NCBI GenBank assembly: GCA_035716005.1
Contig: DASTKG010000161.1
Span: 1-47,860, forward strand
Source of the DNA: SZUA-252 sp035716005
Lineage (GTDB): Bacteria > Eisenbacteria > RBG-16-71-46 > SZUA-252
Reading direction: 5' to 3'
DNA: 47,860 nt
Numbering within the stretch: the first letter of the stretch is position 1; every line of letters starts with the position of its first letter. The notes under the pieces were generated by a model. That model saw only the letters and a program-made list of their open reading frames with translations. It was not told where the DNA came from and searched no databases. Of this stretch, positions 25,962-33,439 are shown one piece after another. The position numbers and the translations under genes are program-made.

Positions 25962-27605
25962 ATGAACCCGACGACCTCCGTGGCTTCGAATCCCGCTCGG
26001 CCGAGCGCCTCGGGGTTCCGCCTGCTGGCCGCCTTCGCGGCGGCCGCGGCCCTCGTCACGATTCCGCTTTCAGGGCGCGCCCAGGTGGCGCAGACCTGGT
26101 CCAACGACACGCCGCTCGACGCCTACAGCATGTGGAAGGGCGCCCGCGTTCTCGCGATGGGGGACCTGAGCGTGGCGGTCGAGGACGATCGAAACCCCTT
26201 CAATCCCTACGGATACTCCGGGAACCCGGCCGGACTCCTCACCGCGCGCGACACCTCGTGGGCGGAGCAGAACTCGAGCTATCGCGACTACTTCGACACG
26301 TACTACGGCCGGTCCCACAGCGTCGTCGGCCGGACGGCCGCGATGCGGTTCGGATGGCTCTCCGGGAGCAAGTGGGCGGTGGCGGGCGACGTCGGGTACG
26401 GAAACCTCAAATCGAGCCGGCACGACGAAGGCACGGTGGAGGACCAGAGCCGGTTCATTCGCGACTTCGACATCTCGCTCCCCGACTACTTCATCCCCCG
26501 CACCGGCGACCGGACCATCGGCGCGGGCGTCGACTATCCCTCCGGAGGCATCACGTACGCCCGCAAGTTCCGTTCATGGTTCACGCTCGGCGGGCGATTC
26601 GCGTACCGCTCGGAGCGGGAAGATCGAACGGTCGTGAACGATCCGTACGACTTCGACAACAAGTCGGAAGCCACGGAAATCGGCGGCGGCCTGCTGCTTC
26701 ATCCGGCCTTCTTCCGCGAAAAGGTGCGGGTCGGCGTCTTCGCCTCCTGGACGGGAAACACGCTGACGGGCGTCAGCTCGTCGGGGCTCAACGACGACAA
26801 ATACGAGATGAGCCGGCCCCTCGTGAACTGGGGCGGGCAGATCGAAGTCCTCCATGGCTGGCTCCACGGAATCGTGGAGGGGAACCATCACTCCTACGAC
26901 GGAGAGCAGATCGCCCACGTGAACTGGGCGCCGCAGTTCTTCCTGAATCCGTTTCCATCCGAGGTCGACCAGATGTTCGTCTTCAAGAAGGATTGGACCA
27001 CCGGCCTCGTGGGGCTGCGCCACAATCAGTTCAAGACGCGCTGGACGGCCGACGTCCCCGGGACGCCGCTGCACGTGGGCGCCCGCTACGCGTATTACCG
27101 CGAGTACCAGTGGTCGCGGCCGCTTCCCGACGTCCTCTCGCCGCTCCTTCCCATCGACGTGAAGCGGCTCGGGTACGACGGCGCGGGCGGGGTCTCCTTC
27201 GATCTGCCCGAGAAGAGCGGGACGGTGGCGTTCGAAGTCCAGATGGCCCGCGAGAATCGCGCCGACTACACCTTGGAGAACGCTCCGGCCCCCCCCTCGC
27301 CGCCGATTCCCGACGTGAACATGGGGCGTGTCAGCTATCACTTCGGCGCGGAGTACAAGGCGAAGCCGTGGCTCCCGATTCGGGCGGGCCTGGCGCTCCG
27401 CCGCTACGATCCGGATCGCGGAGACGGGTACGCGCCCTTCCGCGGCACCCGGGTCAGCGTGGGCATGGCGTACCGGTGGAACGCGCTCGGAATTCTCTTC
27501 GACGGCTCCTACTCGCACGAGCAGTTCCACACGACGCCGGAAAATCCGTGGAACGAGATCGGCAAGAGCGACATGGGCAGCCTTTCCCTCCAGTACCTCT
27601 TCTAG
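25962..27605 (+). CDS. Outer-membrane beta-barrel protein
   Basis: The roughly 547-residue product of ATG 25962 has a signal peptide (LLAAFAAAAALVTIPLSGRAQ). The mature part is rich in alternating aromatic/polar strands (FTLGGRFAYRSERED, VRVGVFASWTGNTLTG, VSVGMAYRWNALGILFDGSY). It ends SLSLQYLF with a terminal Phe, the usual barrel-recognition end. Early motifs KGARVLAMGDLSVAVEDDRN and GNPAGLL recall the PorV/FadL-type start (GARAxxMGGAxVA..N.AGL), so it may be a distant PorV-like or FadL-like barrel. A frame extension to 25866 exists, but the signal peptide and the preceding gene's stop at 25954 favour 25962. Cargo unknown. It is co-transcribed with the EB_dh lipoprotein. Confidence 0.78.
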   Translation: MNPTTSVASNPARPSASGFRLLAAFAAAAALVTIPLSGRAQVAQTWSNDTPLDAYSMWKGARVLAMGDLSVAVEDDRNPFNPYGYSGNPAGLLTARDTSWAEQNSSYRDYFDTYYGRSHSVVGRTAAMRFGWLSGSKWAVAGDVGYGNLKSSRHDEGTVEDQSRFIRDFDISLPDYFIPRTGDRTIGAGVDYPSGGITYARKFRSWFTLGGRFAYRSEREDRTVVNDPYDFDNKSEATEIGGGLLLHPAFFREKVRVGVFASWTGNTLTGVSSSGLNDDKYEMSRPLVNWGGQIEVLHGWLHGIVEGNHHSYDGEQIAHVNWAPQFFLNPFPSEVDQMFVFKKDWTTGLVGLRHNQFKTRWTADVPGTPLHVGARYAYYREYQWSRPLPDVLSPLLPIDVKRLGYDGAGGVSFDLPEKSGTVAFEVQMARENRADYTLENAPAPPSPPIPDVNMGRVSYHFGAEYKAKPWLPIRAGLALRRYDPDRGDGYAPFRGTRVSVGMAYRWNALGILFDGSYSHEQFHTTPENPWNEIGKSDMGSLSLQYLF

Positions 27606-27615
27606 ACCCCGGGCC

Positions 27616-29070
27616 GTGAAGGATCTCCTCCGCCTAGCGCTCGACACGGCGGTCCAGCGCGGGGCGGCCTATGCCGACGCTCGCCTCGTCGAGGCCGAGC
27701 GCGAGGACCTCCACGTGAAGGATCGCGAAGTCGGCTCCCTCGACCGAAGCGAGTCCACGGGGATCGGCGTCCGCGTGATCGTGCGAGGGGGGTGGGGCTA
27801 CGCCGCCACGGACGACCTCACGCGCGAGGGCGTGTCGGCTTGCGCCGCGCGCGCCGTGGCCATCGGCGAGGCGAGTTCCTCGATGCTCCGCCAGCCCGTG
27901 CGTCTCGCCCCCGAGCCGGCGCATCGCGCCGCCTGGACGAGCGAGTGCGCCGTCGATCCCTTCCTCGTCCCGCTCGAGCGAAAGCTCGATCTCCTCGTGC
28001 GATGCTCGGATGCCACGAAGAGCGTCCGCGGCGTCACGACCTCCGAGGCCTTCTTTTCCTTTCTCCGGCGGCGGACGCGCTTCCTCTCGTCGGAGGGAGC
28101 CGATCTCGACCAGAGCGTCACGCGCTCGGGGGGCGGGCTCGTCGCGCTCGCCGTCTCCGGCGACGGCGTGGAGCGCCGGTCGTATCCCCAGTCGGAAGGG
28201 TTCTTCCTCACCCGCGGCTACGAGCTGATCGACGAGATCCCCTGGCTCGAGAACGCGGAGCGGATCGGGGAGGAGGCCGTCGCGCTCCTGACCGCCGACC
28301 CCTGCCCGGCCGGCGAGATGGACGTAATTTTGGAGGGGTCGCAGCTCGGCCTCCAGATCCACGAGTCGTGCGGGCATCCCACCGAGCTCGACCGCGTCGT
28401 CGGCATGGAGGCCAATTACGCGGGGACGTCGTTCCTCACCCCCGAGAAGCTGGGAACGCTCCAGTACGGATCCCCGGCCGTGACGCTCGTGGCGGACGCC
28501 ACGCTTCCGCACGGTCTCGCCACCTTCGGCTACGACGACGAGGGGGTGGAGGCGCAGCGCTGGCCCATCGTGGAGTCGGGGAGGTTCGCCGGATACCTCA
28601 CCTCGCGGGAGACGGCCCACCGAATCGGGGAGGCGCGCAGCCGCGGCTGCGTGCGGGCGGACGGTTGGCACCACACCCCGATGATCCGGATGGTGAATCT
28701 GAGCCTCATGCCCGGGCACGGGTCGCTCGAGGATCTCCTCGCCGACACCGACCGCGCGATCTACATGGAAACGAATCGCTCCTGGTCGATCGACCAGCTC
28801 CGCTACAACTTCCAGTTCGCGGCCGAGATCGGTTGGGAGATCAAGAAGGGGAAGCGCGTTCGCATGGTGAAGGGCCCCTCCTACCAGGGAATCACGACCC
28901 AGTTCTGGAATTCGTGCGACTTCGTCTGCGGCCCCGAGGCGTGGAAGCCATGGTCGGTGATGAATTGCGGAAAGGGGCAGCCGGGGCAGGTGGCCGAGAT
29001 GACCCACGGCGCGGCGCCGGCGCGCTTCCGCAAGGTTCGCGTGGGAGCGGCGGCGGACGGGTCGAAATGA
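27616..29070 (+). CDS. tldD: Metalloprotease TldD
   Basis: The roughly 484-residue protein matches TldD, which with TldE forms a zinc protease that trims small unfolded peptides in the cytoplasm. In E. coli it matures microcin B17 and degrades CcdA. The zinc/catalytic motif is IHESCGHPTELDR (His249, Glu250, His254). GTFGYDDEG-type and GRFAGYLTSRETA regions are conserved. CGKGQPGQ near the end, with its conserved Cys, fits the family. GTG at 27616 is 10 bases past the barrel gene and has no strong Shine-Dalgarno sequence, so the start is less certain. The stop overlaps tldE. No peptide substrate gene is evident nearby. Confidence 0.93.
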   Translation: MKDLLRLALDTAVQRGAAYADARLVEAEREDLHVKDREVGSLDRSESTGIGVRVIVRGGWGYAATDDLTREGVSACAARAVAIGEASSSMLRQPVRLAPEPAHRAAWTSECAVDPFLVPLERKLDLLVRCSDATKSVRGVTTSEAFFSFLRRRTRFLSSEGADLDQSVTRSGGGLVALAVSGDGVERRSYPQSEGFFLTRGYELIDEIPWLENAERIGEEAVALLTADPCPAGEMDVILEGSQLGLQIHESCGHPTELDRVVGMEANYAGTSFLTPEKLGTLQYGSPAVTLVADATLPHGLATFGYDDEGVEAQRWPIVESGRFAGYLTSRETAHRIGEARSRGCVRADGWHHTPMIRMVNLSLMPGHGSLEDLLADTDRAIYMETNRSWSIDQLRYNFQFAAEIGWEIKKGKRVRMVKGPSYQGITTQFWNSCDFVCGPEAWKPWSVMNCGKGQPGQVAEMTHGAAPARFRKVRVGAAADGSK

Positions 29071-30413
29071 CGAGGGACGACGCGAAGCGGCTCCTCGACC
29101 GGCTCCTCTCGAGGGCCGGCTCGACCCGGGCCGAAGCCACGCTCGGCGGCGGCGAGAGTTGCCTCACCCGATTCGCCAACAACGAGATCACGCAGAATGT
29201 CGCGGAGTCCCGGCACGTCGTCTCCGTCCTCGTCGCCGACGGAAAGCGGACGGGGCGGGCGACCGGAAACGATCTGAGCGACGCAGGGCTCTCGCGGCTT
29301 CTCGCGCGGGCGGAGGAAGCGGCCAAGGTCGCCCCCGAAGCGGAGAACGCGCTACCGCTCCTCGGGCCGCAGCGCTATCGGGAGGTGGAGTCGGTCGACC
29401 ACGCGACCGCGGCGCTCGGCCCCGACGCCCGGGCGCGCGAAGTGGGCCGCGCCCTCGCACGGACGCTGGCCGCCGACCTCGACGGCGCCGGGATCTACGA
29501 GACGGGCCACGGCACGATCGGCGACTACGGCGAGCTGGGAACGCTCGCCATGGCGAACACGAGCGGGCTCTTCGCCTACCACAGCGAGACGTCGGCGACC
29601 TTCTCGATCACGGCCCTCCGCGGGACGGAGTCCGGATGGGCGCGGGCCGACAGCCATGCCGCCTCCGACATCGACGGCGACGCGCTCGCGGCTCGCGCGG
29701 TCGACAAGGCGCTGCGCGCCCGCGCGCCGAAGACGTGGGAGCCCGGCTCGTACGACGTGGTGCTCGAGCCGGCCGCGGTCGCGGATCTTCTTCAGGAGCT
29801 GAACTACCTCTCCTTCGGCGCGCTGGCGATCCAGGAAGGGCGGAGTTTCCTGACGGGGGCGATGGGGACGTCGGTGCTGGGCGAGACCATCACGCTCCGA
29901 GACGACCCCTACCATCCCCTCCATCGCGGCGCGCCGTTCGACGGGGAGGGGGTTCCGACCGAGCCCGTCACGGTCATCGAGCGAGGCGTGGCACGGAGCG
30001 CGGTCTACGACCGCCGGACGGCGGCGAAGGAGGGGCGGGAAAGCACCGGGCACGGGCTCTCCTACCCGAACACCTTCGGGCCCCTCGCGCGGTATCTGGT
30101 GATGGAGGGGGGGAACGAGACCCTCGAGGAGCTCGTGGCGGGGGTCGAGCGGGGGCTGCTCGTCACGCGCGTCTGGTACACCAACGTCGTCGATCCGAAG
30201 AGCGTGACCGTGACCGGGATGACGCGCGACGGGCTCTTCGCCATCGAGCGGGGGAAGCTCACCCACGCGGTCCGAAATTTCCGATTCAACCAGGGGATCG
30301 TGGCGATGCTCCGGCAGGTGGACGGGATGACCACGGCCGTGAGGGCCGGGGGCACGGTCTGCCCGGCGCTTCGGGTCCGGGGGTTCAAGATGTCGAGCGG
30401 GACGGAATTTTGA
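29067..30413 (+). CDS. pmbA: TldE/PmbA family protein
   Basis: The 448-residue protein is the partner subunit of TldD. It lacks the HExxxH motif but shares the fold. Family features are ESCLTRFANNEITQNVAES near the N-terminus, DVVLEPAAVADLLQELNYLS in the middle, and HALSYPN-like GHGLSYPNTFGP with TRVWYTNVVDPKSVTVTGMTRDG towards the end. ATG at 29067 overlaps the tldD stop (ATGA), so the two chains are made together. In the known complex TldE supports TldD and helps enclose the active site. It is followed by a 299-base gap that holds promoters for the TonB receptor operon. Confidence 0.93.
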   Translation: MTRDDAKRLLDRLLSRAGSTRAEATLGGGESCLTRFANNEITQNVAESRHVVSVLVADGKRTGRATGNDLSDAGLSRLLARAEEAAKVAPEAENALPLLGPQRYREVESVDHATAALGPDARAREVGRALARTLAADLDGAGIYETGHGTIGDYGELGTLAMANTSGLFAYHSETSATFSITALRGTESGWARADSHAASDIDGDALAARAVDKALRARAPKTWEPGSYDVVLEPAAVADLLQELNYLSFGALAIQEGRSFLTGAMGTSVLGETITLRDDPYHPLHRGAPFDGEGVPTEPVTVIERGVARSAVYDRRTAAKEGRESTGHGLSYPNTFGPLARYLVMEGGNETLEELVAGVERGLLVTRVWYTNVVDPKSVTVTGMTRDGLFAIERGKLTHAVRNFRFNQGIVAMLRQVDGMTTAVRAGGTVCPALRVRGFKMSSGTEF

Positions 30414-30420
30414 GTCGGGC

Positions 30421-30471
30421 GGGAAAAAAGAGGCAAAAAGGGCTTGCGCGCCGCAAACGAGCGGATATAAT
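30421..30471 (+). promoter_or_regulatory. Strong promoter with A-tracts upstream of the TonB-receptor operon
   Basis: TTGCGC (30444-30449), a 16-base spacer and a perfect TATAAT (30466-30471). Just upstream (30421-30440) lie A6 and A5 tracts, resembling an UP element and striking in this GC-rich DNA. A 10-base perfect palindrome GGAGCGCTCC (30481-30490) sits at about +1 to +10. This would give a leader of about 230 nt. Confidence 0.65.
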
Positions 30472-30631
30472 CCCGCGGTAGGAGCGCTCCCCGGCCCATC
30501 GGCGCTTCGACCGAAGTCCCCCCCGCTGGATACGACTAGTCCCCCTGTCCCATGCCGTTCGTTTGCCTGCACTGTCCGGTCGCGTCACGGGCGTTAGAGT
30601 GCTACAACCAGGGTTGGTTCAACGATTTGCC

Positions 30632-30662
30632 TTGACGGACGAGCGCCACCAAGACGTAAAAT
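30632..30662 (+). promoter_or_regulatory. Possible second, proximal promoter
   Basis: TTGACG (30632-30637) and TAAAAT (30657-30662) are both good boxes, but the spacer is 19 bases, longer than ideal. It would give a leader of about 45 nt. The rest of the 30414-30712 gap shows no gene, no clear riboswitch and no repeat that I can identify. Confidence 0.35.
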
Positions 30663-30712
30663 CGGCCCCTTCGTTACGTCTCGTGTCAGCCAGGAAAGGA
30701 GCACACCAAGCT

Positions 30713-33439
30713 ATGCCGAGCTTGCGGAATCGACGTCGCGGCGGGACCCCCCTCCGCGTTCCCCGCTCGCCGATGATCCTCGCGCTCCTTCTCGCGGTGG
30801 CCGCATTCGCGTTCGCGGGCGTCGCCAACGCGCAGACGGGTACGATTCAGGGGAAAGTGGTCGATCAGAGCGGGATGCCCCTTCAGGGCGTCAACGTCGT
30901 GCTCGTCGGACTGCAGACGGGCGGGGTCACGAACGCCGCCGGCGAGTTCAAGATCGCGCGCGTCCCCGTCGGCACCTTCACCCTTCGCGCCATGATCGCG
31001 AGCCACGAACGCCTCGATCGGCAGGTCAAGGTGGACGCGAACCGAACGAGCGAGGTCGCCTTCACGCTCGTCGAGAAGGTGACGCGCCTGAAGGGAATCG
31101 AAGTCAAAGGCGACGTCAAGATCGCCATCAACAAGCGGAGTTCCTCGACCAAGCAGACCGTGACGAGCGAGGACCTTCGCTCGCTGCCGGTCGACTCGTA
31201 CAAGGACGCCATCGGCCTGAAGGCCGGCGTCATCAGCCAGGGCGGCGATCTCCACTTCCGAGGCGGCCGCGCCAACGAAGTTCTGACGATCGTGAACGGA
31301 ATCCCGAGCCGCAACCCGCTCTCGGCGGAAGGCGTCGACCTCGGGCTCCTCGCGGTCTCGTCGAGCGAGCAGGTCCTCGGAGGGCTCGACGCCCAGTACG
31401 GCAACGCCCTCTCCGGCGTCATCAACCTGACGACGCGCGAAGGCGGCGACCATCTGGCGGGCGAAGTCCGGTACTTCACCGATCGTTTCGGCGAGTCCGA
31501 CAAGTCGTTCACCAACTACGAGCGGCTGAGCCTCGGCGTCGGCGGTCCCTTCTTCTTCCCGAAGACCAACTTCTTCGTCTCGGTCGAGGGCACCTTCTCG
31601 GACACGTATCTCAAGAACACCGCCGAGACGGCCGAACACCGCTTCCTCGACTTCATTCGGATCGGAAACCGGCAGTCGAACCAGACGAACATCTCGAGCA
31701 AGCTGACCTACAAGGTCACGCCGAACGCGAAGCTCAACACCGAGCTGATCTACAACAAGAGCTCGCGCAGCCCCTACCACAATCGCTGGAACCGGAAGGG
31801 ATTCGTCCAGGTCCGGTACGACTCCACGGCTCCGACCGACGGCTCCATCGCGACGCGGTACGGCACCTGGGCCTACTACCAGGTGGACCCGAGCTACATC
31901 GAGTCGAACACGGCGGAGCACCTTCCGATCACCGACGAGGACTACACGTCGCTCGCGTTCACCTGGCGGCAGACGCTGGCGCCGGGAACGATCTACAACC
32001 TGCGCGCCTCGCGGCAGGAGTGGCGCTACATCGACGACGTGCTCGGCCGCCAGCTCTGGGAGTACCAGCAGACGCCGGCCAACTACTACGACCCCTTCAA
32101 CCGCGTCGACGGGCAGTACTACGTGACGAACGGCGACTATCCGCACTTCGAGGAGCGCAACACGATCACCTACACGTTGAACGGGGACTTCTCGAAGCGC
32201 GTGGGGACGCACAACCTCATGACCGGCGGCGATCTCTCGTACAACTCCCTCAACTTCCTGAACACCGACTTCCCGAACGTGCTGAATCCCGAGGGGAGCT
32301 ACGGCGCGACGCGCGACGAGTTCCAGTATTACAACCCGGAGGGCTCGGCCTTCGTGCAGGACCGCTGGGAATACGAGGGGATGGTCTTGAACGCGGGGCT
32401 CCGGTACGACGCCTTCTCCGTGGGCGAGCAGATTCCCTCGGAGGAGGTGACCGACCGGGTGAAGACGCAGTGGAGCCCGCGCGTCGGAATCGCCTACCCC
32501 ATCTCCGACCGGGACGTCATGAGCTTCCACTACGGCCGGCTCTTCCAGGTTCCCGAGCGTCTCAACATCTACCAGGGCCGGAACATCTCCGCCCAGGCGC
32601 GCGGCAATCCGAATCTCGAGCCGCAGACCACGATCTCCTACCAGCTCGGCGTGCAGCACCTCTTCAGCAAGGAGATCTACGGGCAGTTCGGCGTCTACTT
32701 CAAAGACATCTTCGGTCTCCTGACGACGGTCGACCAGCAGATCCCCGGGTTCGCCTTGACGGTCCCGACATACGTGAACGGCGACTACGCGTCGTCGCGA
32801 GGCTTCGAGTTCACCCTGATCAAGAAGCACAGCCACGGTTTCTCGGGAGAGCTCAACTACACCTTCGGCAACGCCACCGGAACCGCCTCCGATCCGAATC
32901 GCGCGCTCGCCAGCTCCGGCAACCTGCGCGATCAGTTCAAGCCGACGTCGGAGCAGCCGCTCGACTGGGATCAGCGCCATTCGTTCTCGGCGTCGCTCCG
33001 TCTCGGCAACGAGAAGGATTGGGCGGCGTCGTTCGTCTACCAGTTCGGCACCGGATTCCCCTACACGCGCATCCAGCGCCAGCAGCGCCAGCAGGATCCG
33101 AACGAGATCAACGCCAGCCGGCTCCCCTCGACGTCCACGCTTTCCTGCCAGGCGGAACGCTTCTTCCGGATGTGGGGTCAGAGCGTGACGTTCTACGTCC
33201 AGGGCACGAACCTGCTCGACGCGAAGAACATCAGCATCCTGCAGCCGTCGCTCTGGCCTGACAACCAGGTCAGTTCCAGCTCCTACGAGATCTACTACTC
33301 TGAAACGGGCCGCGCCGGCGGCGCCTTCCTGACCGCGGACCAGAACGGCGACGGAGTCGAGGATTGGTATCCCGTCAACGATCCTCGCGTGTTCCAAGCC
33401 GGGCGGATCATTCGGGTCGGTTTGGGGGTCCAATTCTAA
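30713..33439 (+). CDS. TonB-dependent outer-membrane receptor with carboxypeptidase-regulatory-like N-terminal domain
   Basis: ATG at 30713 follows GGAAAGGAG (12 bases before). The 908-residue protein has a signal peptide (MILALLLAVAAFAFAGVANAQ). A CarboxypepD_reg-like beta sandwich spans about residues 43-115 (GTIQGKVVDQSGMPLQGVNV). The plug runs from about 140 to 245 (SLPVDSYKDAIGLKAG, RGGRANEVLTIVNGIP, YGNALSGVINLTTREG). A 22-strand-type barrel ends VGLGVQF. This SusC-like domain order is typical of FCB-group receptors. It imports or handles a large or scarce ligand using TonB energy, but no SusD-type partner is present. The gene is first in a four-gene unit with the surface protein, PorV-like barrel and GWxTD protein, so a role in surface assembly instead of nutrient uptake is possible. 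Confidence 0.92.
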   Translation: MPSLRNRRRGGTPLRVPRSPMILALLLAVAAFAFAGVANAQTGTIQGKVVDQSGMPLQGVNVVLVGLQTGGVTNAAGEFKIARVPVGTFTLRAMIASHERLDRQVKVDANRTSEVAFTLVEKVTRLKGIEVKGDVKIAINKRSSSTKQTVTSEDLRSLPVDSYKDAIGLKAGVISQGGDLHFRGGRANEVLTIVNGIPSRNPLSAEGVDLGLLAVSSSEQVLGGLDAQYGNALSGVINLTTREGGDHLAGEVRYFTDRFGESDKSFTNYERLSLGVGGPFFFPKTNFFVSVEGTFSDTYLKNTAETAEHRFLDFIRIGNRQSNQTNISSKLTYKVTPNAKLNTELIYNKSSRSPYHNRWNRKGFVQVRYDSTAPTDGSIATRYGTWAYYQVDPSYIESNTAEHLPITDEDYTSLAFTWRQTLAPGTIYNLRASRQEWRYIDDVLGRQLWEYQQTPANYYDPFNRVDGQYYVTNGDYPHFEERNTITYTLNGDFSKRVGTHNLMTGGDLSYNSLNFLNTDFPNVLNPEGSYGATRDEFQYYNPEGSAFVQDRWEYEGMVLNAGLRYDAFSVGEQIPSEEVTDRVKTQWSPRVGIAYPISDRDVMSFHYGRLFQVPERLNIYQGRNISAQARGNPNLEPQTTISYQLGVQHLFSKEIYGQFGVYFKDIFGLLTTVDQQIPGFALTVPTYVNGDYASSRGFEFTLIKKHSHGFSGELNYTFGNATGTASDPNRALASSGNLRDQFKPTSEQPLDWDQRHSFSASLRLGNEKDWAASFVYQFGTGFPYTRIQRQQRQQDPNEINASRLPSTSTLSCQAERFFRMWGQSVTFYVQGTNLLDAKNISILQPSLWPDNQVSSSSYEIYYSETGRAGGAFLTADQNGDGVEDWYPVNDPRVFQAGRIIRVGLGVQF

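Noticed and set aside
30570..30640. tRNA-like or cobalamin-riboswitch-like element in the TonB-receptor leader (GGTTCAA near 30616)
   Set aside because: No acceptor or anticodon stem can be drawn, and no B12-box-like sequence is apparent.
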